NCBI RefSeq assembly: GCF_034702125.1
Contig: NC_085876.1
Location: 28,929,579-28,993,578 of the forward strand
Length of the DNA: 64,000 bases
Direction of reading: 5' to 3'
Source of the DNA: Engraulis encrasicolus
Taxonomy: Eukaryota > Chordata > Actinopteri > Clupeiformes > Engraulidae
Part shown: positions 1 to 12,700 of the stretch, piece by piece
How the letters are laid out: each line of letters starts with the position of its first letter
Numbering within the stretch: the first letter of the stretch is position 1
Notes under the pieces: generated by a model
Seen by the model: the letters and a program-made list of their open reading frames with translations, nothing else
What the model was told of the DNA's origin: nothing
Databases searched by the model: none
Translations under genes and position numbers: made by a program

Positions 1-1682
1 ATGGGGCTGATGACAGTGGGGCACAAACGGGTCATTTGTCCCGGGTCCGAGAGAGAAAGGAGCCCCGAATTGGTTCTTGATTAAATGGTATGTGTTGGAT
101 TGGGGTGGGGGCCCCTTTCAGATTACTTTGTCCTGGGCCTGGCAAAAGCTGTCAGCGGCCCTGCCTGTATGAAAACTCTGTGCTATGGAAACCTGTGTGG
201 TATAACACCACCAGCGCAGCAACCATGGTGTCCTATATTTACTGTACTACAGTAGCGGTGTCGAGGAAAGGGAAGAATGAGAAACTGCCCTCGTTCAAAA
301 CGGTAGCGGCTGAATGGAACGGCTAATGGGGCAGACTGGAATTCTTTGCATGGCTTCTAGCTGAGCTGGTTTTATCAGTTTGTCACTGGAGCGCTACGCC
401 AAGCAGGAGGGCACCCGGTCCAGTACTCTGACAGCTAGGCAGGCACCCGGTCTTCCAATCTCACCCGCCCGCAACTGGCAGAAGGTGTCAAGTGGGCCCT
501 GAGTGTCAACCCCTGTGCCCCCACGTTTGGGTTCAGTAGCATTGGGTGCTGCATTTTACTCAATAAAACAGACAGGATGTTAGCTTTTCTCTCGTGTTAT
601 ACCTTGTATGTGGCAGTTGGATATTACTTAAGCTGAGTCTCATCTTTCTGAGGGGGCAGTGCACTTGCCCCTTGGCCCATGGCCCTGCCATATTGATGTT
701 TGGGATCCTATTATTACATTGGCAGGCTGTATGGGGGACCTCATCAGTGTTACGCTCTGGGGCCCTGTGTGCATTTGTTGGGCCACTGCACTGTTGGGCG
801 CATTTGGCCATGTCAGCTTCCATAAGTCCACCAGTGCGGTTTTGCTTTGTTTGCTAGCTGCTCCACCAGTGTCATGCTAGGCTAGATGGGCAGGAATAGG
901 GCTTCACCTTTCTGGGGGGCAAGGGAGAGAGAGACGGACATCTCTATGGCCCCAGGGTTGGGTTCATATACACCATCCTTCCATGGAGGGTTGGATGGCA
1001 CATTCTGCTAAGTGGCAGGCAGCTTTGTTTTGTTTGCTAGCTGGTCTACCAGTGATTAAGTGTTGGTGCAGGAAGGGAAAATCCCTTACCTTTCTGGGTC
1101 AGAGAAAGGTCAGGAGTCGGGACAGGGTGGTTAGTCAGCACTCCCAGAGCGGTAGCCCTACTCACGGCTGAGTGATGTGGCCTGCCAGCTGTATCGTGTG
1201 TGTGTGTTTGTGTGTGGTGGTGACTGGGGGAGCTTAGCCTAACCAGAGACATACAGTATAAACAAGCAGCTACTTGCTGTTGGCAGGAGTTCAATTTATA
1301 GAGCCAGGGTGTCTTTGTTGCCTGCCTGGTTTTAATTGTCTTTTATCACAACTCCACTGATATTCCTTAAAATCTGAAATGCTCCCCTCCCTTCAGGTTT
1401 TTTATTTATTTTTATTTTTTCAGCAAATCGCACCCTGGGTTTTTGTGCCGTGGTGATGGAGGGGTTTTTTTTTTAAATGGTGGTGACTGATGGCGGTTAG
1501 GAGCTTAACCATGCCCTACCTCCAGGAAACATACACATGCCCAAACAGCCACATAGTGCTGTACTGTATGTATGTATGTGTGGTGTGGGGAAGCTGTGGC
1601 CTAGGTATGTCTGAACATTCTGGTGGTGGATTCTGTGTACATGCATTGTCACAGATAATGGTGTTTGTGTGTGTGGATGTGT

Positions 1683-1730
1683 GATCGTGTGTGTGTGTGT
1701 GTGTGTGATCGCTAACGGTCTTTTCTCTTG

Positions 1731-1795
<65 letters not shown>

Positions 1796-1955
1796 ATACA
1801 GACACCAGGCACGCACACACACACACACACACACACGTGCACCATCCCAGCTGCAATTGTCATGGCCACTATGGGCCTCCCCCCCTGCTCTGCACACATG
1901 CTCTGAAAAAGATGAGCCAGTACACCACTGAGTTGTGGTGTGGCCTCATGCACGT

Positions 1956-2028
<73 letters not shown>
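1683..2028. repeat. (AC)n/(GT)n microsatellite cluster
   Basis: A short GT run is followed by CT repeats that switch directly to (AC)n at about 1747-1792, with further (AC)n runs near 1815-1836 and 1949-2028. Long CACA- or TGTG-encoded frames over this area are repeat artefacts. Confidence 0.95.
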
Positions 2029-2030
<2 letters not shown>

Positions 2031-2971
2031 CTTTCTCTTTCACTCACAGTTTTTCTCTCACTCGCCTACAAACACACACACACAAACACTCACTCTCAGA
2101 GTGCAGTCCCTGTAAGGGAGACAGGCCCGACCCATGCGTGGACGCACGCACAGTGACCACACTTGCGGACAGACAGACCCGACACGCGTTCACACAGACA
2201 CAGTAGAGATATCGCAGATGATCTCAGCGCTGCCTGTCCATCATCTCAGCATGGCTGTTCTCTCCACTGCCCGGCTCTCTTCAGCTGGGGAGATATGTGG
2301 GGCTCTTTCCAATATTCTGACTCCCGTCCTCGGCCTAAGCCTCACGTTTCGCTCACTCCTGTTTCGCTAACGCAAAACGCTCAAGTTTCCCCGCTGTCAG
2401 CCAGAGGCGCAACCACTGTTTGGGGGGGACATTTCCCCATTCAACATCCCAATTGCAAATGAGAAAATGACCTTTTGAATTGTGCTTTTTCAAGCTATTG
2501 TAATACACTTGTGTGGTCAGTGACCTCACCACGAACAAGGGAGCAAGGGAGGACGGGAGTTCGGATATTGGAAAGAGCCCATGGTGTGTCATGTATGGAT
2601 GGGCTCGGATGCCTTTTGACACGGCCCTTGGCTTTGGCAGATCCGGCCCTTCTTCACAGTAACATTGTGAAAAGGACGGCCTGTTTGCGAGTTATCACGG
2701 TCAGGGCCTGAGTGTATAAAAGTTCCCTCCCTCTCCCTCCCCTCTTCTCTTCTCCCCATTTCTCTATTTTCTCCTCTTTTTTCATGAATGGCAGAGAAGA
2801 GGGACAGGACAAAGCCAGATGGTTCATCATCCGCCAGATGGTTTCGTCTTTCTCATTCATTTACTCCTGGTCTAATTAAGCGCAGCTCCCCTCTGTCCAA
2901 CTTCTAAATCTACTTAATGTTAACACACAGCACCACACACACATCCCCCACACCCCACCTCCCCCTAATCC

Positions 2972-3650
2972 TTAAGGGCGGGTTATGCTTCCTACTTGTG
3001 CCACAGAGTGAGCTTGTCGCAGCCATGATGCAGTTAATTTTGGTTTATGCCCTGTTTTGAAGCACGGTCTGCGCGATGTCATTCCACGCTGAAACTGCCT
3101 TCAATACAAAGAGTAAACTAGACGTGTCGGTTGTTTTTTAGCATCACAGACTCGACGAGAATGAAAATGAAACATTAAATCTTTATCACGTGCATGTTTG
3201 ATCGCACTGGCAGTTTGGAACAAAGAAGTGGCTCATTTGTCGAGGACGAAGCGGAATGTTTCCTCGACCTCGGAACCACTGTTAAACTGTCCAAATAACT
3301 TCAGCGTCATAACTTGCAAGCGCATGTGTTGTCTTTGGTTCGTGTAAATAAATCAAACAACAAAGCACGGGCAACTTATTTAATGAAGAGCTTACAGTCC
3401 GTAGACCGACGAAGGTTAGAACAAGGAAGTAGCGCTTGTTCTCGACTCGAGGACAGAGCAGGCTGGTCGAGAGGACCAATCAGAGACCTATTTTCGCCCT
3501 TTCACGCCGTCGCTCCCTGCGTCGAGACACAATTTTGGGGAGGTGCCCCAGAGTACCTGCGTGATGGGGGGGGCTTCACTACGTTAACTGCGCGGCTCAC
3601 TGCATCATGATGCAGTGACGCTGATCTCGAGGCATAAACCACCCTTTACT
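2972..3650. mobile_element. candidate MITE with imperfect inverted ends
   Basis: The left end reads TTAAGGGCGGGTTATGC. The right end read backwards is AGTAAAGGGTGGTTTATGC, giving a diverged terminal inverted repeat around about 680 bp. A TTAA site is visible only on the left. This is a weak call. Confidence 0.3.
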
Positions 3651-3670
3651 GTGTGTATGTCAGACAGACA

Positions 3671-3784
<114 letters not shown>

Positions 3785-4697
3785 CGCACACCTAAAGGTT
3801 AAAGTGTCATTCAGATTGTGAGGCTTTGTTTCTTCCACGGCTGCCACTGGGTGCTCATATTCAGTTTGGATTAGGTGGAGCTATATTTAACTTCCCAAAC
3901 AATAAACAAACCTTTTGATGTTTCCAGCTTGCACTCTGTGGGTTTGAAATCCTAACCTAGTGATGATGACTGTACCATTTTTTTAATGAGCAGGTGACAA
4001 AAAGTGTGTCCGTGTGAAAGTGCTCCTTTTAGGGTCAGTGAGAATTGTATGTAATGTGTCAATATGTGGGTCAATGGAATTTTTTTGTGTGGTTCAAACG
4101 TCAGGGGGTACAACCACAGTTAATGCCCATGAATAAATAAGTAATTTGAATGGTATGATGATGAAAATGCATCTTGGGTAATCCACTAAAAATAAACAAA
4201 ACATTTTTAAATCCAAACAATAGTGCAATTAACTGTGCTTGTACCACCACAAATTACATAAGAATTGTGTGTTTTCTAAATTCACATCCGCCAACCAGCC
4301 AAATGCTGGTGAAATACCAGTTTGGCCGGTAGAAAAGGCCACTTTGACCCATCAGTGAGTGTCTGTTTAGGCTAGTAAGATTAACATACTAGCCATTTTT
4401 GGTAGTGATGAGATGAAAAAAAGTTGATTTGGAGCCCTGGTTGAGATGGTGAAGAGAGTGGTTGTGGTTGAAAGATGGTTGTGCTGGGGGTCGAGGATAG
4501 AGGGAGGACTGTGTGATGAGGATGGAGGTTGCGGGGCCGGATTGGGCACTCATCTTCCCACCAGGAGGAATCCACACCTGCCCCCATAAAGCTGCTCCCA
4601 TCTGTCTCGGCGGGATTTTGGGAGGGGGGATGGGGTGATGGTGTGCTAGTAATGAAGGTAGGAGGAGAAGAGTTGTGGGGTTGGGTTGGAAGATACA

Positions 4698-4982
4698 GGG
4701 GGTGGGGTCTCAAACTTTTTTTAATGCAGTGGTGACCCCTAATTGAATGGAACATTGTGGGAGGATGAAAAATTACACTACAAATGGCAGTTACCAAAAA
4801 TTGTTAACAAAAAAAAAAAAAAACAATTAGGCCTGCTGTGCAACTATGTTTCCATTGCAGTAGTATGTGGTGCTGTACCATTTTATGCGTTTTGCAGAGT
4901 CCACAAACTTTTCTGCAGACCGACTGGCAATGTGCCACGGACCACGCGGTGGGTCGCCGGACTCCAGGTTGAGAACCACTGG
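4698..4982. mobile_element. hAT-like MITE, degraded
   Basis: The ends are inverted: TCTCAAACTTTTTT on the left and GGTTGAGAACCACT on the right. The interior carries the GTGACCCC / GGGTCGCC pair seen in the better preserved copy at 23570-23797. A right-end fragment of the same family ends near 8002. No clear target duplication is visible. Confidence 0.45.
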
Positions 4983-5138
4983 TCTGGGAGAGGGCTCTTC
5001 CTACTCGGTGGGGGGGATTTTACTGGACCATGCTGATTTACAAGGCAGCCGAGCCCCCACCGATAAGCAGAGGCCCAGCTAGAGAGCTAACGCTGATAAA
5101 GAATTCAACTCGGCCCTGGGAGCAATGGGGGCCATTGC

Positions 5139-5284
5139 TACGCACGCACGCGCGCGCGCACGCACGCACGCACGCACACACACAATTTTACTTTTCTACA
5201 TGCAGTGCACACACACACTGGTCAGGTGCAAAAGGACATTACTATGTCGCTCGTATGAAACACACACACACACAATTTTACATT

Positions 5285-5318
<34 letters not shown>

Positions 5319-5720
5319 CTCACTGGTCAGGTGCAAAAAGACACACTTTTACGCCGCTGGTATGAAACGCACACATGCACGCCTGCCTCAATGGGAGGTC
5401 AGGCCTCCACCCTTTTCCAATAAGGAGCTACACACATATAAAGCTTAGCCACTACCTCAGTCTATAGACACTCTCACACTCTGTCACACTCTTGCTCACT
5501 CGAGCAGGTGCTAAAACATACAGACACCCATACTTCATTGGTGTGGAACTCGCACGCACACACCCACTCACTTGCTCGAGGGCTTGCACACACACACACA
5601 CACACACACACTTGCTCAAGAGCTTAAAAAAAGCGCGCACACACCTCAATTGAAGAACAGGCGTTCCCCCTTTTCAATAAGGAGCTACACCCACGTTAAA
5701 GTTCAGCCACTTCCTCCCGT
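5139..5720. repeat. CA-rich block with direct duplications
   Basis: The motif CACTGGTCAGGTGCAAAA occurs at about 5217 and again at about 5321. A second motif, AATAAGGAGCTACAC, occurs at about 5420 and 5680. The sequence between is made of (AC)n and (CACG)n. This is a locally duplicated satellite-like block with no coding sign. Confidence 0.7.
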
Positions 5721-8121
5721 GTCTTTTTTTTCATACTTTGCCTCACACGGACACATTGACACACCTTGGTGATCTATAGCTGCAAAATCATTACCCAATC
5801 AAGCCTTACACTCACACACCCACCCACCTCTTTCTCATTCAACAACACTACTTCACTCCTGCCCGGAATTCATAAAGCCTGGTGTCACTGATAGAGAGAA
5901 CTTCTGCTTTTGACAATGCAGACGACGTGCAGACGAAGATAAGCGTTTTCAATTTCGTTCCAATGTTGGTCTCATAAATCTACAGGGAAAAAAAGGTGCT
6001 CAATACTTTTTTTTTTTCCAGCTCCCATGTTGACATACTGTCACTACTCTTATATTTTTTTCCCATTTTTAAAACGCAGATGTATTTCTACAAGGGTTTT
6101 CTCATTTTATGGTGGAAACAAAGAGTGGAATATTGAGTTGTGGTCTGTCGTAAGGCCGCCGCAAATGCCAGGGTTATGTTTGATGTCTGTTTTATCGGGA
6201 GCAAATCAGCCATGAAAACACAACACGGGTCAGACTTTCCATCGTTTCGGGCGATAGCGGAGGGAGCCATTTTGGGGGTGCACTTCGGGTGCTATGGAGG
6301 AGGACGAGGAGGAGGACATGTGGTTTTGGGGGTTGGAGGGGGGAGGGGGGGGCAGTGGCATTTTTTCACCGTGAGCCATGCAAGGCATGTCCGCGAAGAA
6401 GACCAATAGGCCCAACTTCTTGACTGGAGGAGCGCGTACACCACTCCACACCACGCCACACTCACATAGCCTTTTTACCAGCCTCGCGGGGGAACCAAGT
6501 TTTAAGAGGTCCAGGTGGAAGAGAGAGAAAGGGTGTGTGTGTGGGGCGGCCGGGGGGGAGGGTGGCTGGGGGTGTTCTTTATGGGGCACACTTTAAAAAG
6601 CTGTACAAACAGAGGCCGCTAAGATCTTTCAATAGCCATTAACTTGGCTAAATAAACGTCCCGAAGTATTCCTCAAATCTCTTTTACAGTTTTTTGGGTT
6701 TGAGAGAGGCCGAGTGGGAGAGATCGCGAGGGGAGAAAAAAAATGCACTGTCAGTGTCGCTCCCCCACTCAACCTCCTCAACCGACCGACCTGACGTTTT
6801 CCTGTTTTAAAAGCACAGCGGTGCTGGGAAGGGCTCGATCCCTGTGTGGCAGTAGGGGGTGGGCGGACACGATCTGACACTGTGAGATGAGGCTGACATC
6901 TGCCGCAGTGAGGGTGGATGCTGGGGAGTGTAAGGGGATCGATGTGGGGTTCGTTAGTTGTGGGAAGCTGATGTTGACTTCTGTAAAGGGTGGTTAAGGA
7001 GCCAGGCCCTAAATTAACGGTTTTCACCACCAACCGAAATGGATGGTAGATATTAAAGGCGTATGCCACTATTTTTGGGCTAAATACAGTTAAAATCGTT
7101 GGCCAGGGTTTATAAAGGTGGTAAAGTGTCATATTTTTTCATGTAAGCCGTTGTCTTGCTTTAAGACAAGTTAAAAGAGGGAGCATGTCGCTAAGCTAGT
7201 GAAAGTCAATGCATCCGTGTAGCATGCTACATGTTGGTCGTTTCTACCAGCCAAACTGAAAATTCACCAGCGTTTGGCCAGTCGACTAGTGTTAATTTAG
7301 AGGCCTGGGTGGGGTTATTGGTGTCCGTTGCGAGTTCAGAGAGTTCATTTGGTCCAACTGGCTCTGAATCAGCTGATCTAATTGAGCAGTACAGAGTACA
7401 GGGCGACGGTGTTATACTAAGAACATGGTTAAATGATAAACCAGGTGTACAGGAAGTGGTTAAGCTGCTAATGGATATATCTGCAGGCATCATCTTAGTT
7501 AAGGAAATTAGGACTTCTATTAGATTATTCACCTCTACCTCAAGGTTATCTTAACCTGGTTTACAACTGTACCAGCTTAGTATACCCCCAGGTGGATAAA
7601 AAAGGAGCTGATCACTGAAGTCATCTGTGCTGGAAAGAAAACTTGTTTGTTACGAATACGAATGCTTTATTGTCCACAATGTGGAAATTTGTCTTGTTGA
7701 ATCCTGGATTAACACCACTGCAGTGGGTGCAGCTGTAGCACTGTTCCTTCCTTTGTCTATCGTAGTGTTTCTTAATGGGTCTTTACAGCCTCCCGTTGGA
7801 CGTTGGGGAGCCCTGGAGGGTGTTGAGAAGAATACAGTTGAAAGGGGGCATTGCTTAGATGCCATTTGGGGGCATGATTCCATTTCCTTTTTTTAATAAT
7901 AAGGGGGTGTTTGCTTATGATGAGGTCAAGGGTGCGTTGGCAGTCTTAAAATGAGAGCCAGGGGGGGTATGTATTTCAAAAAGGTTGAGAACCACTGGTC
8001 TTTCACAAGCTTTCGTCCAGACTGAGCCCTGGATAAAGAGGGTTGATGCATGGAGTTCTCTTTGTTCAAATCAGTCAAAATCAACACTGCTACATGCAGC
8101 TCTCCATCTCTAACCCATGTG

Positions 8122-8303
<182 letters not shown>

Positions 8304-8307
8304 GCAG

Positions 8308-8383
8308 GGAGAACGAGGCCCTCTGGAGAGAGGTAGCGAGTCTGAGACAGAAGCATGCGCAGCAGCAGAAAGTCGTCAATAAG
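8308..8383 (+). CDS. hsf1: hsf1 exon: coiled-coil HR-A/B part 1
   Basis: The first base completes a codon from the previous exon; then 25 codons start [20 protein letters not shown] and end KVVNK. The acceptor TTGCAG is immediately downstream of the 177-bp GT tract. The donor is AAG|GTAACA. The segment belongs to the leucine-zipper-like trimerisation domain and is nearly identical to the vertebrate HSF1 sequence I know. Confidence 0.96.
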
Positions 8384-9729
8384 GTAACACGGGCCTAGCT
8401 CTTACAAAGCTGTCAATAGTATTTATATAGCTGTGGACAGTCCTTACTTGGCACCCCTTTGCGAAATGTTCAGTGTTTACATATGCACAGCTACTGTATC
8501 TTCTGGTGGTTAGACATGGTCAATGCAAGGTATGTAAACATCACTGAATGGAATGTCTTGCACAGGAATTCAGCCTGAACACCAACCATTTGTCAATTCA
8601 GTTACTACTGGTTTGAAGTTGCAACATTGAAACAATGCAATAATTCCCAGGGGTGCATTTTTCGAACCCATAGTTGCTTTGTTGATTGCAATGCATTTTC
8701 CCATTGGTAACTACCAAAGTCGTTAACCGGCTAGCAATTACACTTTCGAGAAACACAACCCAGAGTTGGGAGGGGCAGGCCTCAAACTTAGGTGTTTGGT
8801 ACACACACCCTACACCAGTGGAATGAGTCCTAGAGAACACCTGGTAGAAGTAGACACAAAAAAGTTGTGCTCTTGTTATACAGTAACATGATTGCATGTT
8901 CTTCCAAAATGTTTGATGGTTTGCTTTTTATTATTTAAAAGCATGGCTTGTTTGATGCATTCACATTCCTTGGGTTGACCATTTCATGCTTTTTAACATT
9001 TTAACAGCAAGAGATAGCCGTGCAGTATCTTGTCCATTAATCTTGTCCATTACAGTTACTCCAGAAGCTAGATGCACAAAATGACCATACAAGTCGAGCT
9101 GAGAAATTGTCATTGTAGGTCGTTGTATGTGGGGGTTTTTAGGGGCAGCTGTGGCCTAATGGTTAGACAGGAGGTCTTAAGATCAGAGGGTTTCGGGCTC
9201 GGATCTCACCTTAGAGCCTCTCTATGCTTTTTTAATTAGCAAAGCTTTCGGTCAATCTAAGTGTGCAGACATTTTTTTTTATTTATCACAGTTTTTGTTT
9301 GTTGTTTGAGACCTTTTAATCGGGAGTCCCTGGTTAAACCAATACCCTTTAAAAACAACTAAGGCACTTTGGATAAAAGTGAGGGTTATGTCATGTCCTA
9401 TTTTGTGGTGTTAAACTGTTGTTTGTGTCTCTGCAGCTCATCCAGTTCCTCATCACGCTGGTGCAGTCCAACAGAGTGATCGGGATGAAACGAAAGATGC
9501 AAGTTGCCTCATCCCACAGAACACAATTATTTACAAACACATGCATTCATTTGAAGGATTGTTTAAAGTTTTTTTCTCCGTTCTTTCTTTCCCCTGTTCT
9601 CCACTCTTGTTCTCTCTCTCTCCCTCTCTCTGCCTCCCCCCCCCTCTCTCTCTCTCTGATCGCTCTCTACCTCTCCCCCCCCTCTCTCTCTCTCTGATCG
9701 CTCTCTGATCGCTCTCTACCTCTCTCTAT

Positions 9730-9767
<38 letters not shown>

Positions 9768-12700
9768 TCTCTGCCTCCCCCCCCCTCTCTCTCTCTCTGA
9801 TCGCTCTCTGATCGCTCTCTACCTCTCTCTCTCTACCTCACTCCTGCTGTTTTGTCATTTTCGATCCTGTTGTTTTCTTCACAATCCCTCTTGTTTTGTT
9901 CATTTCTGCTCTGTCAACTTCCCATCCTATCTTTCTCTTATTTTTCTTTGCCATCCTTTTCGTCCTTTTCTTTCACCCCCCTTCTCTCCTCTCCTTTAGC
10001 CAATCTCTCTTCTCCCTTTTCCTCTCCTCCCTTTCCTATCCTATCCTCTCTTGTTCTATTTTCTTCTGACCAGGCCGCTGATGTTGAATGACAGCACCTC
10101 GGCCCATTCCCTGCCCAAGTACACGAGGCAGTACTCCCTAGAGCCCTCCCCGGCCATGTCGGTATGTACACTTGCAACCTGCTGCACAGCGCACACACGC
10201 ACACGTACGTACCAGGGCTTGACATTAACTTTTTCGCTTGGCGGCCACTGTGGCTAGTGGTTTTCCTGAGTCACTAGCCATCCAGCTATTTTACTAGCAA
10301 TTAGTTTTTTTTAAATAATGATACTGTACATCTACACTCAGAAGGTGCTTAAAGCAAGAAGATGAGTGCATGGGTTTCTACATGGGAAAAAAAACAAACA
10401 AATGGAAACTGAGTAACTGAGCTTTTTCTTGAATTTAAATGCAAACAATTGATACACAAGGGGCAAAGTGTATACGCTATATATATCAGAATATACACTA
10501 TTCTGATATGTCATACCATAGAATAAGCTACCTGCCAAATTGGCTAGTGACACTGAAATTCTTACCAGCCACACACACACACACACACCCTTGAAGCCTT
10601 CTCTGCCATGTTGGTACGTACGCGCACGCAACCTGCTGCACCACCCTGGCGCGCACGCACACTGCCATGTCTTTTCGTACACATGCAACCTGCTGTGTGA
10701 TGGATGAAAAAATATCACACACACACCGCAAATGATGATTCAACAACAAAAAATATTGACGCTAACATTTTTATATAACACTCTCATATACATAGGATAT
10801 AGGTCAAAGTTGTAGTCCCATCCAGTTGTGTCCCGTCTCACTGATGAGTCGTGAATTAAGCACTGCGTGTGTTCACAGTGACGTGTGAAGATCCGCACGG
10901 CATGACTAATCACTAAGCAGTGATGCAACCCCCCCCTTCTCTCTCTCCTTTACCCTCTCCTTCCATTCCTTCCTCTATCCATCTCTCCCCTTTTCCCTCA
11001 TTTCATCTCGCCTTTCCTCCCCTCCATTCCCTCTCTGTCTTCCCTCCCACACTCCCTCTCTCCCTCCTCTCCACCATCCCTTGTCTCTCTTCCCTCCTCC
11101 TCCTCTCTATCCCCTCTCTACCTCCCTCCTCCCTTCCTCCCTCCACTCTCTCTTCCTCCCTCCACTCTCTCCCTCCATCCCTGTAGGCCTCCTCTACCGG
11201 ATTCGCCGCCTCCAACCTCTTCCCCTCCGACAGCCCAGTGAAGACGGGCCCGATCATCTCTGACATCACCGACTTGGCCCAGACCAGCCCCGTTACCACA
11301 GAATGGATTGACGACAGGTAAGGGCGGGGGAGCTCCTGGAACAGCAGAGACTGTGACTGCCAACCAACGGGAGCTTGGATTTGCCTTCCTCTTCAGCAAT
11401 TGGCTTTGTCCTCATGAAAGTGATTATGCTCCCTCTACCAAAAAAAAGGAGCTTGTCTTGCACAGCTACTCTCCTCTCTCCATATGTGCTGTAAAACCCA
11501 TGGGAAGGATGCTTGTGTGCTTTTGGTATGAAGGTTGTGAAAGGGAAAAAAAAATCGATCCAAGGGTTAGCGGGGCTTAGGCCAAGAAACACACAGGGTT
11601 TGGCTCAGTCAGGTTTTTCGAAGAAAAAAAACTCCTGAAAGGGTAGCGATTGTGGATGGGCCAACACATGCACATGCACAGGGTGTGGCTCTAACTTTCT
11701 TCGTGAATGACTGCCAGAAGCGGTCTTTGGCTTTTGGCTTGCCATTCATGTCTCGTCAGGATTCTCCTTCTGCGACTGTTTACCTTTGACATTATCACCA
11801 GACAATCCACCCTAGCCGTTTTGGACATGATTTATGTGGGAGGAGTTGCTAACGAGCCTCAGTGGCAGTATTATTTCACATGGTAGGTTAGTCTTGGAAA
11901 AAAAAAGTAATAAAGTAAAAGTCATGTAAACTTTTATCTTCGCATCCTTTTTAATTCATGTTCTGAATTGACTCTTGCAAAGTGAAAGAACCAGCTTTCG
12001 GGTGCATGTCTCTAATACTCATTAGGTGATTGTTAATGCATTAAATAGTATATTTATTAACAGCTTTTTTCTGAATTGAGCATTGTAAGTTTGGTTCTAC
12101 CAAGAATTATATCCCAAAAGGCAAATGTACAGAATAACGGCCTTCAAGGTCAACCGGTTCCACAAGTTAATCTCTTGGTGAAGGAAACTCTGTCTCCTTG
12201 CGAGGTCTAAGCCTCTACCTCACCATTAACTTACTGGAACCAGTCACCTTGCGGGTTATTTCCCCAATGTTCTAATTCTAAATGGAATGGTAGCCGTCGT
12301 AACCCATTCAAAAATGACCTGTACGCAGTCGAGGTGTTGAGCCTTCTGGGGCTTGGCTTAAGTTCAAGCATCATAGCCCACAGTAAAACAAAACAAACGA
12401 CAACAAAAAAACCTGTGTACTTTTGTGTCCCCAGCGAGAGGACCAGCCCTCTGGTGCACATCAAGGAGGAGCCCTCCAGCCCCACCACCACCCACGAGTC
12501 GGAGGTGGAGGAGATGTGCCCCGTGGAGGTGGAGGTGCTGCCCCAGGACACGCCGCTCTCGCCCACCACCTTCATCAACGCCATCCTGCAGGAGAGCGAG
12601 CCGCCCACACCAGCGCCAGCCACTGCCAACCCTCCAGGTACTGTAACTAGGGCTGGGAATTGCCAACAACCTCACGATATAATGTGTTATCAAGATTCAG

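Noticed and set aside
1516..2206. Open frames of Cys-Val or His-Thr repeats (also near 3605, 5030, 8043, 42221, 59773, 61323, 61670)
   Set aside because: Direct translations of (CA)n/(GT)n microsatellites on both strands.
7227..7554. Overlapping 100-codon frames on both strands
   Set aside because: No family resemblance, no splice context, inside an hsf1 intron.
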